Shown here one piece after another: positions 44,130 to 56,289 of a stretch of 64,000 nt of DNA. Source of the stretch: Siderastrea radians (lineage: Eukaryota > Cnidaria > Anthozoa > Scleractinia > Rhizangiidae); assembly GCA_964017195.1 (NCBI GenBank), contig OZ024895.1, positions 29,681,375-29,745,374 of the forward strand, in the 5' to 3' direction. The notes under the pieces were generated by a model. The model worked only from the letters and a program-made list of their open reading frames with translations, was not told where the DNA came from and did not search any database. Numbering within the stretch: the stretch's first letter is position 1; every line of letters starts with the position of its first letter. The translations under genes and the position numbers were made by a program.

Positions 44130-46670
44130 CCTTGTGGCTGGAGTTAATTTCTTGTTTCAGGCACTCAGAGACTTTTCATTTTAGACATCTTAAGTTCGGT
44201 GGTTCGAAGCCTCAGGTTTCTGCCGCACGTTCCTTCCTCACTAGATAAGAAGAATCCTTGCTTTCTAAGCCGGAGGTGACAAGAACTTTCCAAGTTGCCT
44301 ACCATGAAACCGTGTACTACCCCACGAGTACAGTCACAAAATAGGTTTCTGTCTTTGAATCCCTTTAACCTGGGGATTCAGTATGAACTAAATTAGTCAC
44401 TAGTTGTGCTGGAGAAACGAATTGATCAGTTCCATTCATTTGATATTTGCTAGAACCAGTAGTGCTGTCAGTCTACTAGGCCCATTTTTTACTGTAGCAA
44501 GCTGAATTGGGCTCTCAAGACGGACTGTTGACCTACAAAAGCTCTACAGTGCAACAAGCAGTTTCTGATTTCTCTCCGAGATAGGTCCAGCGAGCGAAAC
44601 ACGCATAAACACAAGATCGCTTGCATGCACGAGAATCTCATTTACTTTCCGCCTGCCTGATGCGCGACGGCGCCCATATTGACGCATGTTTAAAACAAAA
44701 TAAGAATAACTCTTCCAGGACTCTTCAGATCTAGATCACGAACTCGGATCTAGGTAAATAGAAACTGACTGTTTTTGCTTTTTGCTTCAGAAAACTAGAT
44801 CTGAATGCATTTAATCGACTGCCCATGTTGATAATTAGCAAGGTGATGTTTTGTTTCTGGGCCAATTTAAAAAAATTGTTGAGACTCATAGACTCCAACC
44901 TAGCATGGACGGAACGTGCCATCTTTAACTACAGATATCCTTATATGATCCTATAAAATTTACATTTAATATCACCACCGTAAAAAAGTTAAACAGGTTT
45001 AAACATTGCAACGGAAACGTTATACGAAAACCGAGCGGTTGAAAGCGATTTTATTTAACCAACATCCCATATTAGCAGCAAGTTTTGTTAATTTAAAGAA
45101 CTGCGTGTGGACTGCAACCTTTGAGCTACTAATTGGCTGTCCTTTAAAATTTTCATTTAAAACATGACAAAAAAAAAACGCTCAGGTAAAAATGTTTGAA
45201 AACCTCTGAAACTCGGAATTCATTTTCCATCAACAGCCCCCTAAATCCAGTAGCCCATATATTGAAACACCTGGTTTGCTTGTTATCGGCAGCGTAAGCT
45301 AGTTCTGTTACTGAAGATTTGAATATGGTCAACTGTCAAATGTGTTTTTTAATCGTTAATATTATAGTTATTGAGCTGTCAATTATTTTTCACAACTCAT
45401 CGTAATTAAAAAACGAAAAAAAAGCACCTTTTTATTCTGTTAATTGCTGCAGATGGTTTGTTCCCTCGTTTGATCAGGAGCCACTGCAAAGCTATTGCCA
45501 TTAAGGTAAGTTATGTAAAGAAATACAATCGCGAACAAAAGAAGGATGCCAAAGTCCCGAATGACTTTTTTTTTTCCTTTTGGTCCAGTTCAGTCCTATT
45601 AATTCTAGTCGATATGTACGGCGAGGGCTGTATAGGTCCTGTGGCCAGCCTAAATAAATTTGTGGTTATTATTGCTTAGTTATATTAGCGAGAAAGCTGC
45701 GTCCATACTGCTGGTAAGCCCGAAACTGAACTTTGGCTTAAGCGGAAGCTTTGTCTACAGAACTTGTAACAGCCAATTGTTGTTAAAAAAAGTCACTGGT
45801 GAAATCATTTACAATGTACATTCCGTGAGAATTACTAAAGGTAAAATAGAAGGTTGAATGGAATCCAAAAATTAGTTGAATTTATCATCTTCCTGGTAGC
45901 ATAAGATCAATGAAAATTTGCTACGCACACTTTTTCGGTCAATTATTTTAAAACGTAGTGGAAGTCTAAGAAAAGGCTAACGCCTGACATGCCATTTGGT
46001 ATATCAGCTAAATAAAAAGGATTTAGTTTACCAAGAGCACGACTTGGTGCTTTTAAAGGCGAATTAGCTGTAAGCTGAAAACATCTAAGCTAGGACCTTT
46101 GTGAGGAGGAACTCAAAACGACAATTCGAGTGATGTCTCGGTAAGTTCAGACGATATTCAAACGGCACAAAAACGTTTCTAAATTTTTACAAAAAAACCG
46201 CAATCAATTACCCACTAGCTCAGGCCACTTAAGGCATGTTTTGAGCCTAATTTGCATAAAATCCATTTGCTGAAAAGTTCTCAAACGCGGCACCTATTTA
46301 GAACTTGATGGCCTTAACTCACTTACATTAGCTTGTAAAAGAGTGACACCCATTTCATGTTACATTCCCCATTTCACTCTGAAAATTTTAACCGTTGTTA
46401 AACCTTTACTGGTCACGTGACCCACATGCATGATTGTCACTTGAAATCAAAACTGAGTGACGGTCATCAAGTTTTCCACAGTTGCCAAGTTCGAGAGTTT
46501 TTCAGCAAGAATTGGGCGCAGATTTTATACAAATTAGGCCCAAACCATGCCTTACGGTGCCCTGAGCTAAAACAAACTATAATGGAAAAACAGCAAAGAA
46601 AAAACGACAAGCGAGTTGGTTGTCCTGATATTTCGGACAGTCAAGCTGTCCTTCTTCGGGGGATTTAATG
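44130..46670. other. AT-rich intergenic DNA, no gene seen
   Basis: Several open frames under 75 codons without conserved motifs. 45371-45500 and 47443-47560 share AGCTGTCA, CACAACTCATC and related words in the same order, suggesting an old dispersed repeat. TCCTGGTAGCATAAGA at about 45891 recurs at about 51000 with similar following sequence (TTTTAAAACGT). Confidence 0.45.
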
Positions 46671-46671
46671 A

Positions 46672-46805
46672 AAGAAAATTCCAACCAATCAGAAGCACTA
46701 CTAAGATCTGGGTAGTGACACGTCATCAGTACGCTCGTTACTCGGATCGGACGTCGCCACTCAAGTGGTGACCTCGCGAAACGTCGGCTGTTTTCTCTGG
46801 CTAGG
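46672..46805 (-). repeat. Dispersed repeat with CCAATCAGAAGC hairpin, copy 2
   Basis: Reverse complement of the family at 32540-32712: CAATCAGAAGCACTACTAAG, CACTCAAGTGGTGACC and CGTCGGCTGTTTTCTC. Confidence 0.6.
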
Positions 46806-47139
46806 GCTGGGCAGGCAGTATTGCTCTACCGAACTGTCAAAACTGTTTAACACTTTCGCAGTTTTGTTAATAGCAGACTGCTTTAAAATTTTATTCAATT
46901 TCTTCTTCTTTAAACAATTATAATAACGTAAAGAAATAGCACCCCCTGAAACTAGGAGTTAAACTTTCAAAGTAACCTAGTCGGAACCTCCATTGTTACA
47001 TTACCAATACAACAAGCTGTGTACCAGGATAAAACCTAGTTTCTTTTAGGCTTGAATATGTTTAATATGTTTAAGCTACGGTATATATATTTTTTCTCAA
47101 CAAAGACCCAGTGTCATATTGTTTTTGTTATCGTTAATA

Positions 47140-47434
47140 TATAGAGGATATTACATGGCGGCGTGAAGATATGAATTTTATTTTCGAGTGGTAAAATATT
47201 GTTTTTTACCACGAAAAAGTAAAATTCATATCTTCAAGCCGCCGTGTAATTTTCTTTTTATTATATAGACAAGAGTTTTTTCGCACAAACAACAGTTTCA
47301 AAGCGGGAAATGACGTCATCGATATCCTCATTAGTGAGGATATGGAAAATACGCCACTCGAGTCCCGGATGTAGTTCAGTATGAACTTTATGAGTGGTTT
47401 TCTTTCCACTGAAACACTCTTGTCTAAATAATAC
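47140..47434. mobile_element. Double-hairpin repeat, copy 2
   Basis: ATATAGAGGATATTACATGG...CCGCCGTGTAATTTTC then TAGACAAGAGTTTT...AAACACTCTTGTCTA. Shares GATATCCT, GGAAAATACGCCACTC and GTATGAACTTTA with the copy at 27859-28205. Confidence 0.7.
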
Positions 47435-47595
47435 TACAGTTTATTAGCTGTCATTTAAGTTCCACAACTCATCTCTATTTAACAACGTAGAAAGGTCACT
47501 TTAAATTAAGCGAAAGCGTTTTCCGCAGAAATTTGTTACAGGCTATTGCTGTTTGAAAATCATTTGTGAATTCATTGTCATATATCTTCCGTAAT

Positions 47596-50500
47596 AGTCA
47601 GGAGGCAGATAGCAAAAAAACGATTTTCGCTAAACATTCTGGGTAGAAGCCAGAAACATAGCTTAAAATCTTCGTTTTGCTACCCTGATTAAGAATATTG
47701 CTGTTTCCATCTCGAAATCTAAGGACTTTAACCGTTAAGGGGGGTTTCATTCCAGGCCGCTAGATCCTGCAACATGGAAAGGAGGCTGGACCTAGAAAAC
47801 TCTTAAAAGCAAGAAAAAAAGACCACCAAAATGCAGAAAATTAGCAAAACTATTGCACATACGTAATTGACACTGTACTGACATCGGCGTCCATATAATA
47901 AAAATGGGCCAGGTGACCCACACGTGCTTGTCACGTGACTTAGCTGTGAAAAATATTAAAAAAATTAACACCTTTTTTATTAAGTTTTATGGATAAGAAT
48001 AACTCATACTGTCCTTATTAATTTTCTATGGTCATCTAGATTACTAATGTCTTTGAACTCTTTTACCAAACAGAAAGCTTTTTTGTCTCCCTGGTGCTAC
48101 ATGGAAACGACGCTGAATCAAGATAATGTCAAAACGAAGAAACATCTGCCAGATTTGGAGATTTATAATGCAGCGTTGCTTTTTGGCTATTGGAAATCGT
48201 TGCGTAATTAAATTTAGACAAGCGCCATTCATGTGAAATAGTAAACTTTATTTCTTATATAATTCTATCCCATTGTATTGTTGAAATGGTCGACTCCTTG
48301 CTAGTAGGCTATGTACAAACTTCGTCAAACATAATTCTCGTTTGCCGAAGTGTTTCTTGTGTCTCCCCAGTGTTTCTTCTTCCTACTAAGCTATGTACAA
48401 ACGTCGTCAAACTTAATCCTCATCTTCTGAAGTGTTCTAGTGTTTCTGCAAAAGTCTCCACACTTGCTGACTTGGAGCAGCGAAGGGCCAAGCGAACGCA
48501 AGTACATCTTTGGTTTGCACAACAGTTGCCTCCACGTGTGCAACCACAAAACACCAATTCCAAATATGCTGCAGATATTTCTTCCTGTGTCATCAGCTTG
48601 GGCTTGAAGACCCCTTCTTCAATTCGTTGTAGAACCATCCATTGCCGTCTGGATTCGAAAGTGCAGGACAAGGCTGAAGGGCCATCTTCCATATCAGGAC
48701 CTGGTGGTTGACTCGCCGTAAGTGGAGTTGCAAAGCATCTTGTGTAGGGGAAAGGGAATCAAGCTTCTTCGTTTTCTTTCTAAACATGGCCGCTCTCTCC
48801 TTATTGATATGAACTTCTTCTGTGCCCTTGTTGTAAAGCTGCCACACAAATGCCTCAGCTTCTGCAAGTACGTTAGCATTAGGGGGGCTTTCTTCGCCAA
48901 TGTGCTCAAGCAGATCCAGTGAACGACCGTCGAAGGCTTTCCACGCTTTTTGCTTCCCTATACCGACAAACTTGCTCGTAGTATCACACCCAGTTATGGC
49001 ATGAAACGCTAGCAGTGACTTCCTCTTCTCTTCCGGCAATGTGATCTTGTGACCTGCTACCGCTTTCTTCTAGAAGTCCCAGAAAACATCCATATGTTTT
49101 GACAAAAAATATTTCCTGTGTGCCTGTAGAAGGACAAGAAAATCTGTGTCAGGACACAAAACGTTAACCTGATTGTAGCCTCTGACAGTAGCATCCCTGG
49201 CGTGGAGTACAATTCTTGAATCGGCCTCCTCAAGGTTAGAAGCCAGTCCTTCAAAGTCCTTTGACATATCAGATGAGTATTACCTTCAGTATGTCGATGA
49301 ACCCACCACTAACAACCAGCTCACGACGAGGATGTGCATTGTGACCTTGCGACATATCTGTAGACAAAAAATGGGCTAGACTGGCCTTGTTGTCCTCTAA
49401 GACAATGAACCTATCCCAGTCGCCAATCCTCTGATACCTGCTCTCCACATTCCTCCTGATTCCCCTGCTCTTCCCTCCTTTGCGCTTGCTTCTTGTTCCT
49501 CCTTTGATAGAATTTGGGACATAGCGATAAAAGACTACATCGACTCTGGTGCATTTATCAGAAAAGTGGGAAGTAATATACGCACTGAACTTGTCACACC
49601 ACTCCTCAAAACGTCTTTGCAGCAGAGGCATTGGCCAGAGATTGAATAGCCGCCATCCTGTCGATAGTAGTGCATGTCTCATTCTGGCTGATAGGGGGCT
49701 GGCTGAGGTAAACATTCTCTTACAATATCTTGCTCAAATCGGACTTCTTTGATGCTTCCCTCAGACTTTCATTGGGCGTGGCAATTGAAAGCAGGCCAGG
49801 TGAGAGTTTTCTTTGCAAAAGTTCATCTACATCGACGTCACGACCAGATTCTAAGGCCACCACAACACGCCTCAAGAGATCTCTGTCTGCCTTTATGCCA
49901 ACCGTCTTATTGTTATCCAGTACAAGGTTTCAAAGGTCTTGAGCTTCTGTTGTTTGACTCTGTCATGAAACTTAACGTCTTTCTTGATTAGCCAGTGTCT
50001 TGAACAAACTCTTTTACGAAAGTCTTGCCAATTTCTTCGCCCAGCAGGTCATGTTTGATTTCTTCGCTGGCAACATCCCCAGATGTGAAAGCAACTAAGT
50101 TTTCTGTTCGACGAAAGACCTCATACCTCGTGAAGCATGACACCAGCTTGAGAACACCCTCTTCATCTCGACGCATTCTTGCTTTTCCGAGCTCTCTACG
50201 ACTATTGCCCTCATTCCCACCTCCTCTGGTAAATGTTTACTTCGGCCTTCTTTTTCAGTTACAGATCCTTCCCATGTGTGTATAAGGCACTGTTTACTGC
50301 GAATACTTCTCTATTCGATCCATAATTACGTTCCTTTGAAAAAACAAAATGCGGTAACCACATCCGATAACCTCGCTTTCCTACAGACCTTGTTGTCTTG
50401 ATTTTTCGATTTTTCGGTAATTGTAAGTACCTTTTTCATAAGATTGGAGGAGAAATTCTATTTGTCATATTCCATTTGTACAGGTTTTATAAATCCTTTC

Positions 50501-50957
50501 ATTAAACATATTATCATTGGTTTTACTAAAGTAATTGTCAGATGTTACTTAATGTTTAGATTACAATGATCATTTATTCAAACCATAATTACTTAAATAC
50601 CCCCATTTTAGTTTTGTCAGGTACGGATAAATCCTGGCTTTTTTTAGGGTCACGCGACTAACTAACATCTTATCAACGGTTATGCTGACATTCCTAGTGG
50701 TCAAACCACAGTTATGCAACTCATTTCCTGCATTTTTGGTGGTCTTTTTCTCTTGTGAGTTTTCTAGGTCCAGCCTCGTTTCCGTGTTCCAGGATCGAGA
50801 ACGTGGAATGAAAGTCCTTAGATTTTGAGATGGGAACAGCAATTTTCTTAATCGGGGTGGCAAAACGAAGATTTTAAGCTATGTTTCCTGCTTCTACCCA
50901 AACGTTTAGCGAAAATGAAAAATGAGCACTTTCTGAGACAGTGCCTCCTGAGTATGA
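47596..50957 (-). mobile_element. Candidate DNA transposon: decayed gene between ~250-bp inverted arms
   Basis: Left arm about 47596-47845 and right arm about 50708-50957 are inverted copies; shared words include TTTAGCGAAAAT, GGGTAGAAGC, AACATAGCTTAAAATCTTCG, GAGGCTGGACCTAGAAAACT and AAAGACCACCAAAA. The only coding material between them is the decayed gene at 48417-50260. The arms could instead be a dispersed repeat that landed on both sides; no target duplication was established. Confidence 0.5.
48417..50260 (-). pseudogene. Decayed multi-copy cnidarian gene with EEADSR / DTDFLVLL / TGCDTTS motifs
   Basis: Minus-strand pieces in order: KLVSCFTRYEVF and GEEIGKTFVKEFV (49988-50176), then VDVVFYRYVPNSIKGGTR, DRFIVLEDNKASLAHFLS and LVVSGGFID (49269-49715), FEGLASNLEEADSRIVLHA and VLCPDTDFLVLLQAH (49070-49267), SLLAFHAITGCDTTSKFVG and PTQDALQLHLRRVN (48593-49039), and a Cys-rich tail LVFCGCTRGGNC and RCTCVRLALRCS (48420-48692). 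Each step is in a different frame or broken by a stop, so the gene is dead. I know this motif series from abundant uncharacterised cnidarian genes that look transposon-borne; the biochemical role is unknown to me. Confidence 0.7.
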
Positions 50958-50959
50958 TA

Positions 50960-52145
50960 ATAAATTGCATTGGCTGAAGTTGGCTTAAGTCTTTTAAGTG
51001 CCTGGTAGCATAAGACCATATAGTTTGAACTGTTTTTTACACACATCTTTTCGATCAGTTAGTTTTAAAACGTTATTCAAGACTGAGAAATTAAATAAAT
51101 ATTATCCATTAAGCGCGACTTATGGCGTTTATAGTCTTTCCACTCCATTTCATTCGTTTGTTGTCAATTTTTTTCCCTAAAAATCTGTGAAGTTCAACAG
51201 CAAAATGAAATAGCATGTTGTTCAAGCTCACCGAAAGAAACTGCGTGATAACCCTGACAAATTTAATCGCTAGGACAGAAACGGGATCGAGAGAACCCTA
51301 CCCTGCATGTTCCGTCGGACTGAGGACTATTCATTCCAATACGGATGCCGGAAGAATCCTATTTGACGAATTTCGTTTGATTCAGAAACGCAAATTAAGA
51401 AGCTACATTGCCTCCGCAAATACTGACATTTACGCAAAAGCTTCTCGGCAAAGGTGAATTATAAAAACAGAACAACTTTTTCACGAATCCGGCGGTCAGC
51501 CCTGCCAAATGCTGTTTGCGTTAATTTTGTCTAAATTAAGTGAAAACTCAAACCATCGAGTTCGTGAATATACGAACCACTAGCAGCCCTTAGACAAAAG
51601 TTTTAGACTAAAAAGAAAGTTTTGACAGTCATGAATGTATAAAGGAGAGAGGAGAACATTGAGCATCAGCTACTAAATACTGGAGTGGGTAGCAGTTTAT
51701 TATAAACACTTTCATAATTGATATTGAGCTTATTTGAAACAGTGTACGTGTCTGGGTTGTTTTCGTAGAACAGGATATATTATCTGTTGACATCATGTTG
51801 TTATTGTTGTTGTTGCTGCTTCAAGGTTGATTGCGATATAATACTAGTACATAACTTGTACGTGACAATTTTAAGTTGCATTGTAGTTTAAGCCTCTTAA
51901 CTCCGTACATGTTAATCTTTTACACCAATCCGCTGATGTAACTCCACACGTGACAGAGACGGTTATCAGAATCACCAGAAGCGATATTGACAACACGGGA
52001 TCATTTTGCAACGATGAAAATGAGAGATACCAAGCCTTAAATCATATTGGCCTCGGCCATGTCTGATAAACTAGCTTCATTCGAGTGACTTTGTTATGAA
52101 CGTCAACTAGTCCGAATACGACAGAATTAAGCAGTGCTACCCTTG
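50960..52145. other. Intergenic, no gene seen
   Basis: 51000-51085 resembles 45891-45965 in direct orientation. Nothing else supportable. Confidence 0.4.
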
Positions 52146-52152
52146 TTTCTAA

Positions 52153-52537
52153 GGGCGCGTTCTTTTGGGACTATTCCGGAATAGGAATACTCGGAATAGA
52201 CGGTATTTGTGTTCTTTTGGGAGCGATTCCGTTTTCGGAATGAACGGAATATCATTCCGTTCATTCCGTATCATTCTGCTCCCGATAGCAGAATGAACAG
52301 AATGAAAGGAATACGGTTTACTCGGAATAGCCAGAATACGTGTTCTTTTGGGAAATTTTTGGCGGGAAATCCTACGCGGCCGCCTGTGCGTGCGGAGACA
52401 TAGTAGTTCTCAGTTCACCTCCGCCATGGGTATTCTGTTTTCAGAAGAAGCGTTCTTTTCGAAATTGAAATTCCGTGTATTCTGTTATTCCTAAACCGGA
52501 ATAAGAATAACCAGAATAGTCCCAAAAGAATGCACCC
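52153..52537. mobile_element. PIF/Harbinger-like MITE, 385 bp
   Basis: Ends GGGCGCGTTCTTTTGGGACT and AGTCCCAAAAGAATGCACCC; flanked by TAA at 52150-52152 and 52538-52540, the Harbinger-type 3-bp duplication. Interior is rich in CGGAAT/ATTCCG units and further TTCTTTTGGGA copies (52213, 52343). Confidence 0.75.
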
Positions 52538-52573
52538 TAAGTTCCATCAATTAGGTAAGATCGAGGTTGGGAG

Positions 52574-52678
52574 TACCCTGCAAGCAGAGGTTTCTTATTC
52601 TCCCTATGTTCCGGCGAGCAAATAACTTACTCGCCCACCGGAACATTGGATGACCAAGAAATCTCTGCTTGCAGGGTA
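52574..52678. mobile_element. Small inverted-repeat element, 105 bp, 9-bp flanks
   Basis: TACCCTGCAAGCAGAGGTTT pairs with AAATCTCTGCTTGCAGGGTA; inner ATGTTCCGG pairs with CCGGAACAT around a GAGCAAATAACTTACTC hairpin loop. Flanked by GGTTGGGAG (52565-52573) and GGGTGGGAG (52679-52687), one mismatch. Confidence 0.75.
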
Positions 52679-52687
52679 GGGTGGGAG

Positions 52688-52728
52688 AGCCTGCGCAAAG
52701 GAAATAGGAGACGTCTGTGCGCAGGCTA
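52688..52728. mobile_element. 41-bp micro-element adjoining the 105-bp element
   Basis: AGCCTGCGCA and TGCGCAGGCT are inverted. The left 9-mer GGGTGGGAG (52679-52687) is shared with the neighbouring element; the right 9-mer is AGGTAGGAG (52729-52737), two mismatches. Confidence 0.5.
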
Positions 52729-52739
52729 AGGTAGGAGAT

Positions 52740-55700
52740 TATATAGTTCTAGTAATGTCAGACCACTTACGCCAATGAACTTACCAACAAACGGTATCTG
52801 GAGACTACAATTAAAAAAAAAACTGTAGTGGCTATTTCCGCATGTCAGTGTCGACGCATGAGAAAAAACAAAATCCAAATTAGGCTAGAAGAAACGATGG
52901 GCTGCTGATCAACAGCAATGGATTTGGAATCGTTGCCTTTTCTCACCTCAATTAAATACCGCCATACCGCACTGAAAGCGCCCAATTTATTTTAAGGGTT
53001 GGGGATATATTTACATGCACGTCTTAGCAAGACGTCCGACTGAAACGAGGCTAAAATGTCGGTGATATGCATCTCTTGGCTCCTTTAAAGAATCCCACAC
53101 TATCGCATTAGAAGTCTGTCCACAGCCCTCATCTTTTGCCCCTCCTCTTACAATGTTCTGCGGAAATAGAAGGTCACGTCTGTAACAGGCTACCTCATTT
53201 TCCAATGACTTGCATTAAACACAGTAAAAAACAATTAACTCACAACTTACCCACCGCTAACTAGCAAACATTTAGAAACGTGGCACGGGTATATTCGGCA
53301 ATTATTCAAATGTTTACTAAGCGGCCCTCCAATTTTGCTAAAATGATTGTGTAGATCACTCTCCTTTAGCTCAAAATCCTTACTTTACTCTCGTATTGTC
53401 GAAAAAAAGAAAAAAACCAGACGAACGGGACGATTGACTAAATAAATACAACAAAGAGACAAAACTGTCACTTGTCTGAATTTAGATTGCACCGGTTGAA
53501 CAACTGATTCTATTCTGCCTGTTAGTCGGTTTGGTGAACTATACAGGCAACATGCATTAGGCCTCGGTCCAGAGCGAGAAGCAAGAAGTCTATGTTGTTG
53601 TTGTTTTTAATTTGTCTGATTGCACGGATATTATAAGCTATGTGAAAGGTACTTTTTGTAATTTTCGTAAGAAAACAATCTAACTGACCGATATCGGTTA
53701 GTTTATATTTTCAAGGCACCCTTGGGTTGCCACTGACGGTGCCGCTAGTACCAATAAATGTGAAACCGGCGGAGTGACGTAAAGTATGTTATTGAGGATC
53801 ATTCAAAACCCCCGAAGTTGGGCACTTGTTAAAATAAGTAAACAGCTCTTAATCTAGGTGTGACAGTACTCCAGATACAAGAATTTACACTAAAGTATGA
53901 ACACAAAGCCCCTTATTTCGGACAAATTAAAAAAAAGTGAAGTGAATTAATGGCCGCTGGCAATAAAGAAGCAGTCTTGAATGCATAACGTATCATTCAG
54001 GATCCGGAATGCTAATGTGGAAGTCAAGGTATTGGCTTCAAAGAAATTTTTAATGATGCAGTTCTAGATAATATTGGGCTGGGAATTGCCGAGAATCAAA
54101 ATACGATCGACTAACCTAACAACGTCAAGTGTGGATTACCGGCCGATCAACAGAGTTTATGAGTAGAATCGAACCTCGTCGATTACGCTGTATATTACCG
54201 TAACTTTGTCACAACAGGAATCAACAACTAAAGTCAAGAGTGATTTACGGGAGTAATCGTCCTGTCACCAGCCCGACTAAAAGTAAGTTTGACCAGAAGT
54301 TAGAATCAGATAATAAGGTAACTAAGCTTGTGAACAAGTCTGATTTGCTCGCTCATTAAGTACTTTTGCTTTATGCACTATTTATTTTTTCTTTCAAGTA
54401 AAATTAAATGGCCGTTTTCCCCGAAAAATGTCCAGTTAAAGCTCGTTTAATCACATTTTTTTTTACATTTTCGATTCGTATCTTGTTTCTAAAAGTGCAT
54501 AACTGTACTACAGCAAAAGCGTGTAACGAGTTTGCAATGAAAACGTTTCAGGTCACCGGGCGAAGTCATTTATCGGTATTGTTCCTAAAAAATTTGGGCC
54601 GTTTTTTAAGATCTGGTTCGAGGATAAAATTAAATGAGCTTAAAACTCGGTCTTAATAAACTACATCCAAGTAGACTATCCACAAACTACAAAGGCCTCA
54701 TCTCTCCAGAGTCTAAAAAAATGTGATCCTAAAAACTGGTTAAGACTATTTTCGTTTTTTTTTTTGGTTTTTGTTTTTTTTGTTACACTCTGTCTAAACT
54801 TTGTTTTGCAATCTGCCTTTTAGTTTTCGAGGTAGTGGTTGAAGAATCAGGAGAAAAGCGTTTGTCAATAGAATGCTACAGTTATTATTAACGCTTTCGT
54901 CGCAGCACACAATTTCTCAAGACTCTGGCGCGTATCAGCATAACGTGCAAAATCTCACAGTTGATATGTTTAGAAGGTCTAGGATAACAACAGACGATAG
55001 TACCTCTCCTTTTCAAATGCCAGAATTGTGTAACTGTACATGTAAACACTATTGCAGGTAAACTCTTGTAACCTTGTAAAACAAAAGAACAAACAGAGGA
55101 AATCCTCGGTTCACGAAGGGCACTAAAGCCAGAGGGAGAGAAAATATGCATTTTTGTTCTTCGTTCTAGAAAACTAGACTTAGTGAGTGTCTGATAAGCG
55201 AATGAGAGACTCAGTTAAGGTGGCCAGCTTGCACTTAATATTGTGGTAAGAAAAGAAAGGAAAATTAGGTCACACCAAAATTGACAAAAAACTTTTAATC
55301 CTCAAACTGAAGTCTGCAAAAAGAATTAACTATATTTTTTTAGAGTTACACTGGTAAAACTGTGAAATGTTAAGATGCGACATGTTATTGCTATTTGCCT
55401 CCAGTTGTATAGTTAAAGTTAAGAAGAAAAATTCTAAATGAGATGTTTCAAGGCTGCTGCCCGCGGATTCTGGAATGGAATACAACTCAAAATGTTTGAG
55501 CATTGGTATCTCGGGCGGGCAAAATTTCATTTCACGGATTGCCGCTCAGAAGGGTATATTTTGCACTAATTTGCACCTAAAGAAAAACTTAAAATAAACT
55601 TCTTAATTTAGTTTTGCTCTTGTGAGCAGAAACCGCAAACATTTTTTACGTGTATCAGTGTAAGACGTGTATTACGCGCGACTTCTGAAGGTTTCGATGA

Positions 55701-56080
55701 AGAAGGTATTTCGTGCTAGACTTTCAACGCCATAACTTTCAAAACGTGAGCAGGAAATGGGTTTAAACTTTTTAGAGCGAAAACATAGGAAAGTTAAGAA
55801 TTTCAACAATTTTTATGGTTGGTATAGCTTGTTGTGGACACGCAAGCTCCGATGACGCCTAACATGGTGTTGTAAATCATCGTGATCATCAGCCGCAACA
55901 TAAACTGCGACAATATTAACAAAATCAATTCTTTTTAAGAAACTTTGGTGCTGCGTCGTTGGGAAAGTGGAGGAGAAAAATTTGGAATAATTAGCTGAGT
56001 TGAGTATATTGGCCGCTGCATTGAAATTCAGAGCCTGACAATTCAAGCGTTAGCCCTTCGGTAGCCTCATTGCAGGGTAG
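52740..56080. other. AT-rich DNA, no firm gene
   Basis: One weak candidate: a plus-strand first exon at 54873-55059 (MLQLLLTLSS... ending CNCTCKHYC) followed by the donor TTGCAG/GTAAAC; no partner exon was found. A near-perfect palindrome around CCGATATCGG is at 53680-53706. Confidence 0.3.
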
Positions 56081-56148
56081 TGACAGGTAGTAGTGACGGG
56101 GCGAAAATTGAAAGGGATTCTACTATCTCGGTGCCTGGAACAGGCTGA

Positions 56149-56282
56149 GGTGGCGGTATTCTGTTCTGTTTTGCAGAGAACAACAAAAAAATGTTGTAGT
56201 AGTGACGGGGCTTAGGTGGCGGTACTCTGTTCTCTCTCTGTTGTGTTTTGCGGAGAACAACAACAAAAAAATGTTGTAGAAA
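56149..56282. repeat. Tandem ~66-bp repeat, two units
   Basis: Both units run GGTGGCGGTA, CTGTTCT, GTTTTGC(A/G)GAGAACAACAA, ATGTTGTAG; AGTAGTGACGGGG precedes each unit. Confidence 0.7.
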
Positions 56283-56289
56283 TATATCT

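Noticed and set aside
44188..44215. tRNA B-box-like GGTTCGAAGCC
   Set aside because: No matching A box or cloverleaf within 60-90 bases.
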